This document shows, one piece after another, positions 7,945-16,221 of a stretch of DNA of 38,095 bases. Source of the stretch: GCA-2697345 sp045565015 (GTDB lineage: Bacteria; Pseudomonadota; Alphaproteobacteria; Rhodobacterales; Rhodobacteraceae); contig JBJLGD010000019.1 in NCBI GenBank assembly GCA_045565015.1, positions 1-38,095 on the forward strand. Reading direction: 5' to 3'. The stretch's first letter is position 1. Every line of letters begins with the position of its first letter. The notes beneath the pieces are model-generated. The model worked only from the letters and a program-made list of their open reading frames with translations, was not told the origin of the DNA and ran no database searches. The translations under genes and the position numbers were made by a program.

Positions 7945-9141
7945 CTAAAGCTCCTTAACAGAATCGACAATTTTTTTAGCAGCGTCATCCAAATCATCCG
8001 CAGCGATTACATTTAATCCACTCTTATTGATAATATTTTTACCCTCTGAAACTCTTGTTCCCTCTAATCTAACGACAAGTGGAACAGTTAAGCCAACATC
8101 CTTGATTGCCTGTACTACACCTTCCGCAATAACATCACACCGCATAATTCCACCAAAAATATTTACTAAAATACCTTTCACGTTTGGATCTGACGTTATG
8201 ATTTTGAAAGCAGCTGTAACTTTTTCTGCAGTCGCTCCACCTCCCACATCTAAGAAGTTTGCTGGTTTTCCGCCATATAGCTTAATTATATCCATAGTTG
8301 CCATGGCCAAACCCGCTCCATTGACCATACACCCAATTTCACCGTCCAAGGCGATGTAGGAAAGATCGAATTTTGAAGCTTCTATTTCTTTGGGATCTTC
8401 TTCTGTTTCATCTCGTAGCTCTAAAATGTCCAATTGACGAAAAAGAGCATTATCATCAAATGACACCTTAGCATCAAGAACTTGTAGTTTATTCTCATTT
8501 GTAACGATCAAAGGGTTGATTTCTAATAAACTCATGTCTTTTTCTAAAAAAGACAAATACAAGTTTTTGAAAAGTTCGATACAGCTTTCTAGCGCCAACC
8601 CAGATAAATTGAGTGCTTCTCCCATTTCCAGCGCCATTGTTTCTGTACAACCTTTATTTGGATCTATCTCGAAAGAGTGAACCAATCCTGGACTATCTTT
8701 TGCGACCGCTTCAATATCCATTCCGCCTTCGGTGGATAAAATTGCACAAACTCTGCCAGAAACACGATCGACAAGTAGAGAAAAATATAACTCCTTATCG
8801 ATATCAGCACCCGTTTCTATATAAATTTTATTTACTTGTTTGCCTTCAGGTCCTGTTTGCTCAGTTACAAGCGTTTTCCCCAGCATTTCTTCAACACTTA
8901 AAAGTACCTGCTCTTTCGAGGTCGCTACTCTTACTCCACCCTGTGAGTCAGGTCCCAATTCTAAGAACCTGCCTTTACCACGCCCACCGGCATGAATTTG
9001 GCTTTTTACAACCCACACAGGACAGATAAGCTTGTCTAGAGCTTGGTGAGCTTCCTCTAGTGAAGATATAACTATTCCGTCAGCTATTGGGGCGCCAAAA
9101 TCTTTCAAAATACTCTTTGCCTGATATTCATGAATATTCAT
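7945..9141 (-). CDS. sucC: Succinyl-CoA synthetase (ADP-forming) beta subunit
   Basis: The ATP-grasp subunit of succinyl-CoA synthetase. It starts with the family signature MNIHEYQAKSILKDFGAP; the frame runs 19 codons further upstream, but this ATG has GGGAGG placed correctly. Then come the grasp segments QIHAGGRGKG, the Mg-binding LLEINPLIVT and DAKVSFDDNALFRQ, and the C-terminal flavodoxin-like domain (NFLDVGGGATAEKV, NIFGGIMRCDVIAEG). The length is 398 residues. It is followed directly by sucD. The 152 bases up to fdh1A contain a small GGGT/ACCC repeat but no clear terminator or copy of the GntR operator. In this cluster it might supply succinyl-CoA to prime oxalate activation. Malate-CoA ligase is the main alternative. 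Confidence 0.92.
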   Translation of the reverse strand: MNIHEYQAKSILKDFGAPIADGIVISSLEEAHQALDKLICPVWVVKSQIHAGGRGKGRFLELGPDSQGGVRVATSKEQVLLSVEEMLGKTLVTEQTGPEGKQVNKIYIETGADIDKELYFSLLVDRVSGRVCAILSTEGGMDIEAVAKDSPGLVHSFEIDPNKGCTETMALEMGEALNLSGLALESCIELFKNLYLSFLEKDMSLLEINPLIVTNENKLQVLDAKVSFDDNALFRQLDILELRDETEEDPKEIEASKFDLSYIALDGEIGCMVNGAGLAMATMDIIKLYGGKPANFLDVGGGATAEKVTAAFKIITSDPNVKGILVNIFGGIMRCDVIAEGVVQAIKDVGLTVPLVVRLEGTRVSEGKNIINKSGLNVIAADDLDDAAKKIVDSVKEL

Positions 9142-9293
9142 CTGATTAACCTCCCTAAACTTGAGCTTTATTTTTTTTAATAAATCTAATAATATCATCT
9201 AGACACAATTAGTGACGGGTCCACCCTATTTAAAAATGTAAAAACTCTTAATATTTTGTTGTCTTAATCCCTTAGTAGATTGAAAACAACTGG

Positions 9294-12062
9294 CTAAATT
9301 GTCTTCTGAATTTTACAAGCTGAAAACTTAAACTCTGGTATTTTTCCATATGGATCAATCTGTGGGTTTGTTAGAATATTAGCTGCAGCTTCAACAAAGG
9401 CGAAAGGTAAAAATACCATATCTTCAGATATCGATTTGTCAGCTCTGGCCATAATCGAGATCTTACCTCTACGAGTTTCAATATCGATTATTTCCCCAGG
9501 ACTAACACCAATATTTCTTAAAGTTCTCGGATGTAAGGACGCATTCGCTTGTGGTTCCACAGCGTCAAGAACCTTGGTTCTTCTAGTCATTGAACCAGTA
9601 TGCCAGTGTTCAAGTTGGCGTCCTGTGGTGAGAATCATGGGATATTGATCATCTGGAACTTCAGCCGGAGCAATTATATTTGCTGGTGTGAAACGTGCTC
9701 TACCGTCATTTCTGGGAAAACCTTCTCCAAATACTATTGGTTGTCCGGGGTCAGTTTCACTTAAGGATGGATAAGTCACAACATTCTCACTTTCCAATCT
9801 ATCCCAAGTAATATTATCCAATGATTTCATTGAAAATTTCATTTCCGCAAAAACTTCACTGGGGTGGGTATATTTCCAATCCAAACCGAGACGTTTTGCC
9901 AACTCAACTGTAATCCACCAATCCTCTCGAGCGTCACCAGGTGGGTCAATAGCTCGGCGTCCCATCTGAACTTGCCTATTTGTATTAGTTACAGTGCCAG
10001 TTTTTTCTGCAAATGCTGATGCTGGTAAAATTACATCCGCATAATTAGCCGTTTCAGTAATAAAAATATCTTGAACTACTAAATGATCTAGCTTGGCTAA
10101 AGCTGCTCTAGCATGATCCAAATCTGGATCCGACATGGCGGGGTTTTCACCCATAATATACATTGAAGAAATCTTACCACTGTGGATAGCATCCATGATT
10201 TCTATAACCGTTAAGCCTTTTTCGGGATTAATAATTTCTGATTCCCAAATCTCATTGAAAGCAGACCTTACACCGTCATCTGTAACACTTTGATAGTCAG
10301 GTAAAAACATAGGTATTAAACCAGCATCTGATGCACCCTGTACGTTATTTTGTCCCCTAAGTGGGTGTAATCCAGTACCAGGTCTTCCAACTTGCCCACA
10401 CATTAGTGCCAGAGAAATAAGGCACCTGGAATTATCTGTACCATGAATATGCTGAGAAACACCCATCCCCCAAAATATCATTGCCGATTTAGCGTTAGCG
10501 AAGTCGCGAGCGACTTCTCGTAAAACGTTAGCAGAGATACCACAAAATTCAGACATTTTCTCAGGTTCAAAATCTTTAAGATGTTGCTTCATTTCATCCC
10601 AATTTTCGGTATAGCCCTCAATGTACTGCCGATCGTAAAGCTCTTCCTCAACGATTACATTCATGATTGCGTTTAACATTGCTACGTCAGCGCCAGGACG
10701 AAACTGCAACATATGGGTTGCGAAACGCTTCAGTCCCTGACCACGAGGGTCCATTACTATAAGCTTTCCACCTCTTTTAGTGAACTGTTTAAAATATGTT
10801 GCCGCTACTGGATGGTTTTCCGTAGGATTAGCTCCAATAACAATAGCAACATCAGCATTTTCAATCTCATTGAATGTAGCTGTAACAGCAGCTGATCCAA
10901 CATTTTCCATTAATGCTGCCACTGATGAAGCGTGGCATAATCGAGTGCAATGATCTACATTATTATGTTTAAAACCCTGCCGAATAAGCTTTTGGAATAA
11001 ATACGCTTCTTCATTTGAACACTTTGCTGATCCAAACCCTGCTACTCGGCTACCCGCGATATCTCTTTGGGAAATAAAACCATTTGCAGCGACGTCCAAA
11101 GCTTCTTCCCAAGTCGCCTCCCTAAAATGCGTATACGGATTTGAAGGATCCACATTAAGTCCCTTTAAAGGAGCATCGTCACGTCTTATTAATGGTTTAG
11201 TTAGACGATGCTCATGGTGAATGTAGTCAAACCCAAAACGCCCTTTAACACACAGCCTGTTTTCATTAGCTGGACCGTTCACACCCTCAACATATTTAAT
11301 CTTTTCATCTTTTATTTTGAAAGATAATTGACATCCTACCCCACAATATGGGCAAACTGACTGTACTTCTCGATCGTAATCTTTGCTATCTCCAACCTGG
11401 TCATTGTTTAAAACTGTTGCCGGCATCAAAGCCCCCGTTGGACACGCTTGCACACACTCTCCGCAGCCGACACATGTCGAGTCTCCCATAGCGTCGGCCA
11501 TATCAAAAATAACTTGCGAACCCAGCCCGCGTCCACCCATTCCTATAACATCATTCACTTGAACTTCACGACAGGCTCGAACACACAAGTTACAATGTAT
11601 ACAAGAATCTAAATTTACTTTCATCGCTACATGACTGTCGTCTAGTAGTGGTATCGTCGACTGATCTCTAGTAGGAAACCTACTTTCCTCAACACCGGTT
11701 GCTTCTACAATATCCCAAAAATGAGAGGAAGCATCATGTGCTAACTTTGGTTGATCGGCTACCAGTAGCTCAATTACAGTAGCCCGAGCAATTTTTGCTC
11801 GCTCAGACTCTGACTTTACAACCATCCCCTCGGACACTGAACGTATGCAGGATGCAGCTAGTACTCTCTCACCCTCAATTTCCACCATACACGCCCGACA
11901 GTTTCCATCAGAACGATAGCCTGGTTCAGGTTTATGACATAAATGAGGAATTTTTAGCCCTTGACCGTTCGCAGCTTCCCAAATAGTTGAGCCTTCTGGA
12001 ACAGAAACGTCTTTGCCATCTAAGACAAAGGTTACAATTTTTTCTTTGGCTGAATCAAACAT
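9294..12062 (-). CDS. fdh1A: NAD-dependent formate dehydrogenase, catalytic Mo/W subunit
   Basis: The 922-residue subunit that oxidises formate to CO2. In order it shows an N-terminal [2Fe-2S] domain (Cys42, 55, 58, 72), a two-[4Fe-4S] ferredoxin domain (CIHCNLCVRAC, CVGCGECVQACP, about 154-207), the bis-MGD enzyme's [4Fe-4S] site (CPYCGVGC at 237-244, later Cys271), and the catalytic domain with metal ligand Cys376 in TRLCHASS (Cys, not selenocysteine). The C-terminal MGD-binding domain includes TTGRQLEHWHTGSMTRR. The His/Cys [4Fe-4S] segment of NuoG-like proteins is not visible; AHDASSHFWD occupies that place, as I recall from Methylorubrum FDH1. It lies eight bases after fdh1B. Electrons pass to the NAD-binding partner. 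No fdsC/fdsD accessory gene is in the window. Confidence 0.93.
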   Translation of the reverse strand: MFDSAKEKIVTFVLDGKDVSVPEGSTIWEAANGQGLKIPHLCHKPEPGYRSDGNCRACMVEIEGERVLAASCIRSVSEGMVVKSESERAKIARATVIELLVADQPKLAHDASSHFWDIVEATGVEESRFPTRDQSTIPLLDDSHVAMKVNLDSCIHCNLCVRACREVQVNDVIGMGGRGLGSQVIFDMADAMGDSTCVGCGECVQACPTGALMPATVLNNDQVGDSKDYDREVQSVCPYCGVGCQLSFKIKDEKIKYVEGVNGPANENRLCVKGRFGFDYIHHEHRLTKPLIRRDDAPLKGLNVDPSNPYTHFREATWEEALDVAANGFISQRDIAGSRVAGFGSAKCSNEEAYLFQKLIRQGFKHNNVDHCTRLCHASSVAALMENVGSAAVTATFNEIENADVAIVIGANPTENHPVAATYFKQFTKRGGKLIVMDPRGQGLKRFATHMLQFRPGADVAMLNAIMNVIVEEELYDRQYIEGYTENWDEMKQHLKDFEPEKMSEFCGISANVLREVARDFANAKSAMIFWGMGVSQHIHGTDNSRCLISLALMCGQVGRPGTGLHPLRGQNNVQGASDAGLIPMFLPDYQSVTDDGVRSAFNEIWESEIINPEKGLTVIEIMDAIHSGKISSMYIMGENPAMSDPDLDHARAALAKLDHLVVQDIFITETANYADVILPASAFAEKTGTVTNTNRQVQMGRRAIDPPGDAREDWWITVELAKRLGLDWKYTHPSEVFAEMKFSMKSLDNITWDRLESENVVTYPSLSETDPGQPIVFGEGFPRNDGRARFTPANIIAPAEVPDDQYPMILTTGRQLEHWHTGSMTRRTKVLDAVEPQANASLHPRTLRNIGVSPGEIIDIETRRGKISIMARADKSISEDMVFLPFAFVEAAANILTNPQIDPYGKIPEFKFSACKIQKTI

Positions 12063-12070
12063 CTGTAGAC

Positions 12071-13762
12071 CTAACTTACTTCATCTGGAAAATACTTTAT
12101 AGTTGAACGAATAGGATTTGGCGCAGCTTGACCAAGCCCACAGATAGAGGCATCTTCCATAACAATGCACAAATCCATAAGCAATTTTTTATCCCAGTTA
12201 TCCATTTGCATTAATTGGACGGCCTTACCACACCCTGTACGACAGGGTGTGCACTGTCCACAACTTTCGTCTTCAAAAAACCTTAGCATATTTAAAGCAG
12301 CGTCTCTAACTTTATCCAAGTGAGATAAAACAACTACAGCTGCAGAGCCAATAAAAGTATCAAAAGGTTGTAAAGTATCAAAATCTAAAGGTACTGAGTC
12401 TATTTCAGCTGGAAGTATACCTGAAGACGGGCCACCAGGTTGATAAGCTTTAAATAAATGCCCTTCCAACATACCTCCTGATGCTACAATTATATCTTTA
12501 ATCGTTGAGCCCGATGGAAGGAGGTAAACTCCTGGTTTTTTTACACGACCTGAAACAGAATAACTTCGTAGCCCTTTACGTCCATTTTTTTCTACTGAAC
12601 TCAAAATATTAGGCCCTTCTCTGCAGATCCTTGCTATCCAATGCAAAGTCTCAACATTATGAACTAAAGTGGGTCGATTAAAGATCCCAACTTGAGCAAC
12701 ATATGGCGGCCGATGCCGAGGCAACCCTCTTTTACCCTCAATGGACTCAATCATAGCGCTTTCTTCTCCACAAATATAAGCTCCCGCGCCACGTCTTAAC
12801 TCGATATAACCCTTCTCAACATAACCAGAGTTTTCCAAATTATTAATTTCACGTCTGAGGATTTCTAAGACTACTGGGTATTCATCCCTCATGTAGATAT
12901 AACATCTTGATGCATCAACAGCCCACGCTGCTATCAACATACCTTCTAAAAATAGGTGTGGTTTTCGTTCTAAATAGTATCTATCTTTGAAAGTTCCTGG
13001 TTCTCCTTCATCCCCATTAACCGCTAAATATCTGGGGCCTGGGGCTGCTCTAACGAAACCCCATTTTTTTCCAGAAGGGAAACCCGCACCACCAAGGCCA
13101 CGTAATCCACTGGAACTGACTTTTTCTTGAACCTCTTCCCAGTTACCATTTAACCTCAGAGATTTCAGCTCAGAGTACCCCTCTTCTTTTTCATAATCGG
13201 CCAAGCTTTCATAGTCGACCATATGAAAATGGATATCATTACGCTCGATAGCTTCTTCAACCTTTTGTAGGGTTGCATGATCAATATGATTATGTCCAAT
13301 TTCTAAAGTGGGAGCAGTATCACATCTTCCCATACAGGGAGCTCTTAAAACTCTAACTTCCGCTGGGTCCAAACCTTCCTCTAAGGTCTTTTTTAATCTC
13401 TCTGCACCAGCAAGTTCACATGATAAAGAATCACATACTCTGATGGTTAATGAAGGAGGAGGAGCCTCATCTTCTTTGACTATGTCGAAGTGAGCATAAA
13501 AACTAGCAACCTCAAAAACTTCTGTTTGGCTCAAACGCATTTCTTCAGCTAAAGCTCGAAGATGCGCAGCACTTAGATGCCCGTACTTATCCTGTATTAA
13601 ATGTAGAAACTCTATTAAAAGATGGCTATGCCTCGGCGTGTCCGCTAAGAGCTGCCGCACTTCATGTAATGCCGTGTCAATAAATTGACGGCCTTTTGGA
13701 GTTTTTCTCCCCTTACCCGGAGCAGATTTCCATATACCTTTTCGATCGTCAACGAGAACCAA
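12071..13762 (-). CDS. fdh1B: Formate dehydrogenase beta subunit, fused NuoE-NuoF type
   Basis: The diaphorase subunit that passes electrons from formate dehydrogenase to NAD+. The N-terminal third is NuoE-like, with [2Fe-2S] cysteines in CDSLSC and APCMGRC. The rest is NuoF-like: the FMN loop GLRGLGGAGFPSGKKW, the NADH region NGDEGEPGTFKDR, RRGAGAYICGEE, and the C-terminal [4Fe-4S] motif ESCGQCTPCRTG plus a later Cys in DASICGLGQA. In Fds enzymes these are separate proteins (FdsG, FdsB); the fusion matches the Methylorubrum FDH1 beta-subunit plan. No ATG is suitable. I chose the TTG at 13762, with AAAGG eight bases upstream; a TTG at 13789 would give 572 residues. It is first in its run, after the suf terminator region. 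Confidence 0.9.
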   Translation of the reverse strand: MVLVDDRKGIWKSAPGKGRKTPKGRQFIDTALHEVRQLLADTPRHSHLLIEFLHLIQDKYGHLSAAHLRALAEEMRLSQTEVFEVASFYAHFDIVKEDEAPPPSLTIRVCDSLSCELAGAERLKKTLEEGLDPAEVRVLRAPCMGRCDTAPTLEIGHNHIDHATLQKVEEAIERNDIHFHMVDYESLADYEKEEGYSELKSLRLNGNWEEVQEKVSSSGLRGLGGAGFPSGKKWGFVRAAPGPRYLAVNGDEGEPGTFKDRYYLERKPHLFLEGMLIAAWAVDASRCYIYMRDEYPVVLEILRREINNLENSGYVEKGYIELRRGAGAYICGEESAMIESIEGKRGLPRHRPPYVAQVGIFNRPTLVHNVETLHWIARICREGPNILSSVEKNGRKGLRSYSVSGRVKKPGVYLLPSGSTIKDIIVASGGMLEGHLFKAYQPGGPSSGILPAEIDSVPLDFDTLQPFDTFIGSAAVVVLSHLDKVRDAALNMLRFFEDESCGQCTPCRTGCGKAVQLMQMDNWDKKLLMDLCIVMEDASICGLGQAAPNPIRSTIKYFPDEVS

Positions 13763-13861
13763 ATTTTTTACCTTTAATAAATTGCTCAAATTGTCTTAAC
13801 CATAAATGTAGTCTTACACAACACTACTCTTATTGCTTTTTATTGAAAGTAGTCGTCACTT

Positions 13862-13901
13862 AAAAAGGCTACCTTTATTTTTGCGTCTTCCCAAAAATAA
13901 A
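13862..13901 (-). terminator. Terminator-like double hairpin after sufS
   Basis: On the minus strand, ten bases after the sufS stop, the perfect arms TTTATTTTTG and CAAAAATAAA (13892-13901 and 13874-13883) flank an eight-base loop. They are followed by a short stem AAAGG-TAG-CCTTT (13864-13876) running into TTTTTAA. The second stem overlaps the first, so they may form alternatively. This separates the suf operon from the formate dehydrogenase genes. Confidence 0.6.
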
Positions 13902-13910
13902 CACAAAAGT

Positions 13911-15131
13911 TTAACTAAACAATTCATGACAGAGCTCCAAAGCATCTACTAAGGAATCTACTTCTTCCAAGGTATTATAAAGGCCAAAGGATGCCCGGCA
14001 GGTAGCTGAAACCCCCAAATGCTCCATAAGAGGTTGAGCACAATGGTGACCCGCTCTAACACATATCCCTCTTTTATCTAATACTGTAGATATATCATGA
14101 GCATGACCTGCTCCATCTATTGTGAAAGAAAATATTGGTGCTTTATCAATATCATTTCCTTGAATACTGAGCCATTCAAGTTTTGAAAGCTTTTCATGAG
14201 CGTATTTTTTTAAATGGTTTTCGTGTAAGGCTATGTTTGCCATTCCGATACCTTGCATATATTCGAGTGCCACACCCAGTCCAATTGATTGAACGATACC
14301 AGGTGTACCCGCTTCCATAATCATTGGTGGATCATTGTATGTTACTATTTCTTTATGAACTTCCTTTATCATGTCACCACCACCCATAAATGGGGTCATC
14401 TCTGACATTCTATTCTCACTTATGTAAATTGCACCAGAAGCAGATGGTCCATATAATTTGTGACCAGTTATTGCATAGAAATCACATCCAATATCTTGAA
14501 CGTCTATAGGAAGGTGAACTGCTGCCTGAGAACCATCAACAAGCACAGGAATATCTCTTGATTTCGCGGCATTACATATCTTTTTTACGTCGACTCGCGT
14601 TCCTAAGACATTAGACATATGTGTGATGGCAATTAACTTGGTTTTTGATGTAAAAGCGTTGATAACTTTCTGTTCATCAAAGCTCCCGTCCGGTTCCGTA
14701 TCGACCCAAACTAATTTAACTCCCAACTTATCACGAAGGAAATGCCACGGAACTATATTTGCGTGATGTTCCATTACACTTAAAATTATTTCGTCATCAG
14801 ACTGCAACCTTGGCATTGCCCAACCGTAAGCAATCGAATTAATACCCTCTGTCGTTCCTGAGTTTAAAACTATTTGAGATCCACTAGGAGCATTTAAAAA
14901 GTTTGCAACAATGCCTCGAACAGCTTCATATTTCTCAGTTGCAAGATTTGATAGATGATATAGCCCTCTGTGGACATTGGCGTACTCCTCTGAATACGCT
15001 CTATTAATCGCATCTATTACTATTTTGGGCTTTTGGGCGGACGCTCCATTATCAAGATAGACTAGTTTTTTATTATTAACATTACGATGCAAAATCGGGA
15101 ATTCTAATCTTATTTTATCTATATCAAACAT
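13911..15131 (-). CDS. sufS: Cysteine desulfurase, SufS type
   Basis: A PLP enzyme that takes sulphur from cysteine for Fe-S assembly. It begins FDIDKIRLEFPILHRNVN, then YLDNGASAQKP. The PLP lysine is in AITGHKLYGPSASGAIYI and the persulfide Cys is in VRAGHHCAQPLMEHLG near residue 360, the group II SufS arrangement. A TTG at 15143 is in frame, but I chose the ATG at 15131, seven bases after GGGA, giving 406 residues. The start follows the YIP1-like gene's stop at once, so the two are coupled. It is last in the suf operon. No sufE or sufU activator is visible beside it. Confidence 0.94.
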   Translation of the reverse strand: MFDIDKIRLEFPILHRNVNNKKLVYLDNGASAQKPKIVIDAINRAYSEEYANVHRGLYHLSNLATEKYEAVRGIVANFLNAPSGSQIVLNSGTTEGINSIAYGWAMPRLQSDDEIILSVMEHHANIVPWHFLRDKLGVKLVWVDTEPDGSFDEQKVINAFTSKTKLIAITHMSNVLGTRVDVKKICNAAKSRDIPVLVDGSQAAVHLPIDVQDIGCDFYAITGHKLYGPSASGAIYISENRMSEMTPFMGGGDMIKEVHKEIVTYNDPPMIMEAGTPGIVQSIGLGVALEYMQGIGMANIALHENHLKKYAHEKLSKLEWLSIQGNDIDKAPIFSFTIDGAGHAHDISTVLDKRGICVRAGHHCAQPLMEHLGVSATCRASFGLYNTLEEVDSLVDALELCHELFS

Positions 15132-15132
15132 A

Positions 15133-15717
15133 TCAAATCCCAAAACTAAAAATTGAAAGTAATGACCCTATGATGAGGCTTAATGCAAAAATTACCCCAA
15201 TCATTGAACCTATAACTCCGAAAAAAACTTTTCCAACAGATTGAAACCCATGCAAAACTAATACGAAATTTGTATATACCCAAAAGAATACTCCGCCGGA
15301 GATTAAACCCAATATCATCGCTATATTCGGGAGTAAGGGGATCAAAATGAGTTGAACAATTTGCAGTGCGATCATCGTGCTCTGCAACCAAACCACCAAA
15401 ATGATCGTATTATTAAGTTTACCAATTCCACCAAAAAATTTTCCAATATAAAAAGTGAGAAAAATCATTATAATCATCATCAGACTCAGTACAGACGTCG
15501 CCAGGAATGGACTATTAAATAAGACAAATCCCTGCCTGAAAGATCCAAATGAAAGTAACCAGTTGGCAAGTTCTGAAAGCAATACACTAATTATTACCAC
15601 TAAAACTACTAAAGCCCACAAAACTTTATCTGGGAAAGTTACTGTCATAATCTTTACCGCGACACTCTTGGGGTCCTTGATAGTACTAATAACTAATTTT
15701 ATTAACTCAGCTAACAT
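15133..15717 (-). CDS. YIP1-family-like integral membrane protein
   Basis: A 194-residue protein with about five hydrophobic segments, in the layout of bacterial YIP1-domain proteins: a short polar N-terminus (LAELIKLVISTIKDPKSVAVKIM), then helices near 33-50, 70-90, 104-124, 128-150 and 165-192, including the glycine-rich LGLISGGVFFWVYTNF and GVIGSMIGVIFALS. GAAGG lies upstream of the ATG, which overlaps the preceding gene by 11 bases, and its stop is two bases before sufS. It is thus translated inside the suf operon. The function is unknown. A role in membrane association of the assembly machinery is only a guess. Confidence 0.72.
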   Translation of the reverse strand: MLAELIKLVISTIKDPKSVAVKIMTVTFPDKVLWALVVLVVIISVLLSELANWLLSFGSFRQGFVLFNSPFLATSVLSLMMIIMIFLTFYIGKFFGGIGKLNNTIILVVWLQSTMIALQIVQLILIPLLPNIAMILGLISGGVFFWVYTNFVLVLHGFQSVGKVFFGVIGSMIGVIFALSLIIGSLLSIFSFGI

Positions 15718-16204
15718 CCATGACCTTCGTTATTGTTGTTACACTACTCACCAGCAAAAATATTAGATATAAAAATACCGAAATAGATATGAATGTTATA
15801 TAAGGATTTGCTCCTGTGATTCCAACCAGCGCCCCTCGAATCAAAACCAGTGGGCTTATTGCCAACAATGACCAAAAAAAAGCGCTCCGAAAGTAAAACC
15901 ATTTTAATCCTTTGAACCAAAATCTAAAAATTAAACAAAGAATTACAGATAACGCATAAAAGAACAAAGGGGCCATAAAAAGTGAACTGACTAAAATCCC
16001 TCCAATCATGGAGTCTAAAGGTGGACTATCTATGTCCAAGTGCATCTCACGAGATAATAATGGTAAACGCGCCAGGAAAGAAAGAAAACAGGAAACGAAT
16101 AGCCAAATAAAAATTTTTGTTTCAGTGACACCCTCAGATAGTTTTACCACAAAAGCTTTTTTTGGCGATCTATAACTCATTAAAATTAATGGAACTGTAG
16201 ACAT
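15707..16204 (-). CDS. Small YIP1-like membrane protein
   Basis: A 165-residue protein with four predicted membrane helices (about 30-46, 66-92, 107-126, 132-158) after a basic N-terminus. It lies 17 bases after sufD and overlaps the next membrane gene by 11 bases. Both neighbours have similar topology, suggesting an old tandem duplication or a two-subunit membrane unit. I see no catalytic motif. YIP1-like membership rests on topology and position, since I recall YIP1 genes in Rhodobacterales suf operons. ATG at 16180 is an alternative start but lacks a ribosome site. Confidence 0.65.
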   Translation of the reverse strand: MSTVPLILMSYRSPKKAFVVKLSEGVTETKIFIWLFVSCFLSFLARLPLLSREMHLDIDSPPLDSMIGGILVSSLFMAPLFFYALSVILCLIFRFWFKGLKWFYFRSAFFWSLLAISPLVLIRGALVGITGANPYITFISISVFLYLIFLLVSSVTTITKVMDVS

Positions 16205-16221
16205 TTTAATATCTCGACCCT

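Noticed and set aside
8613..9029. 138-codon plus-strand open frame
   Set aside because: Antisense shadow of sucC, which carries ATP-grasp motifs over the same bases.
9142..9198. Longer sucC start at 9198
   Set aside because: The 19 extra residues are not family-like and the MNIHEYQ start has a strong GGGAGG.
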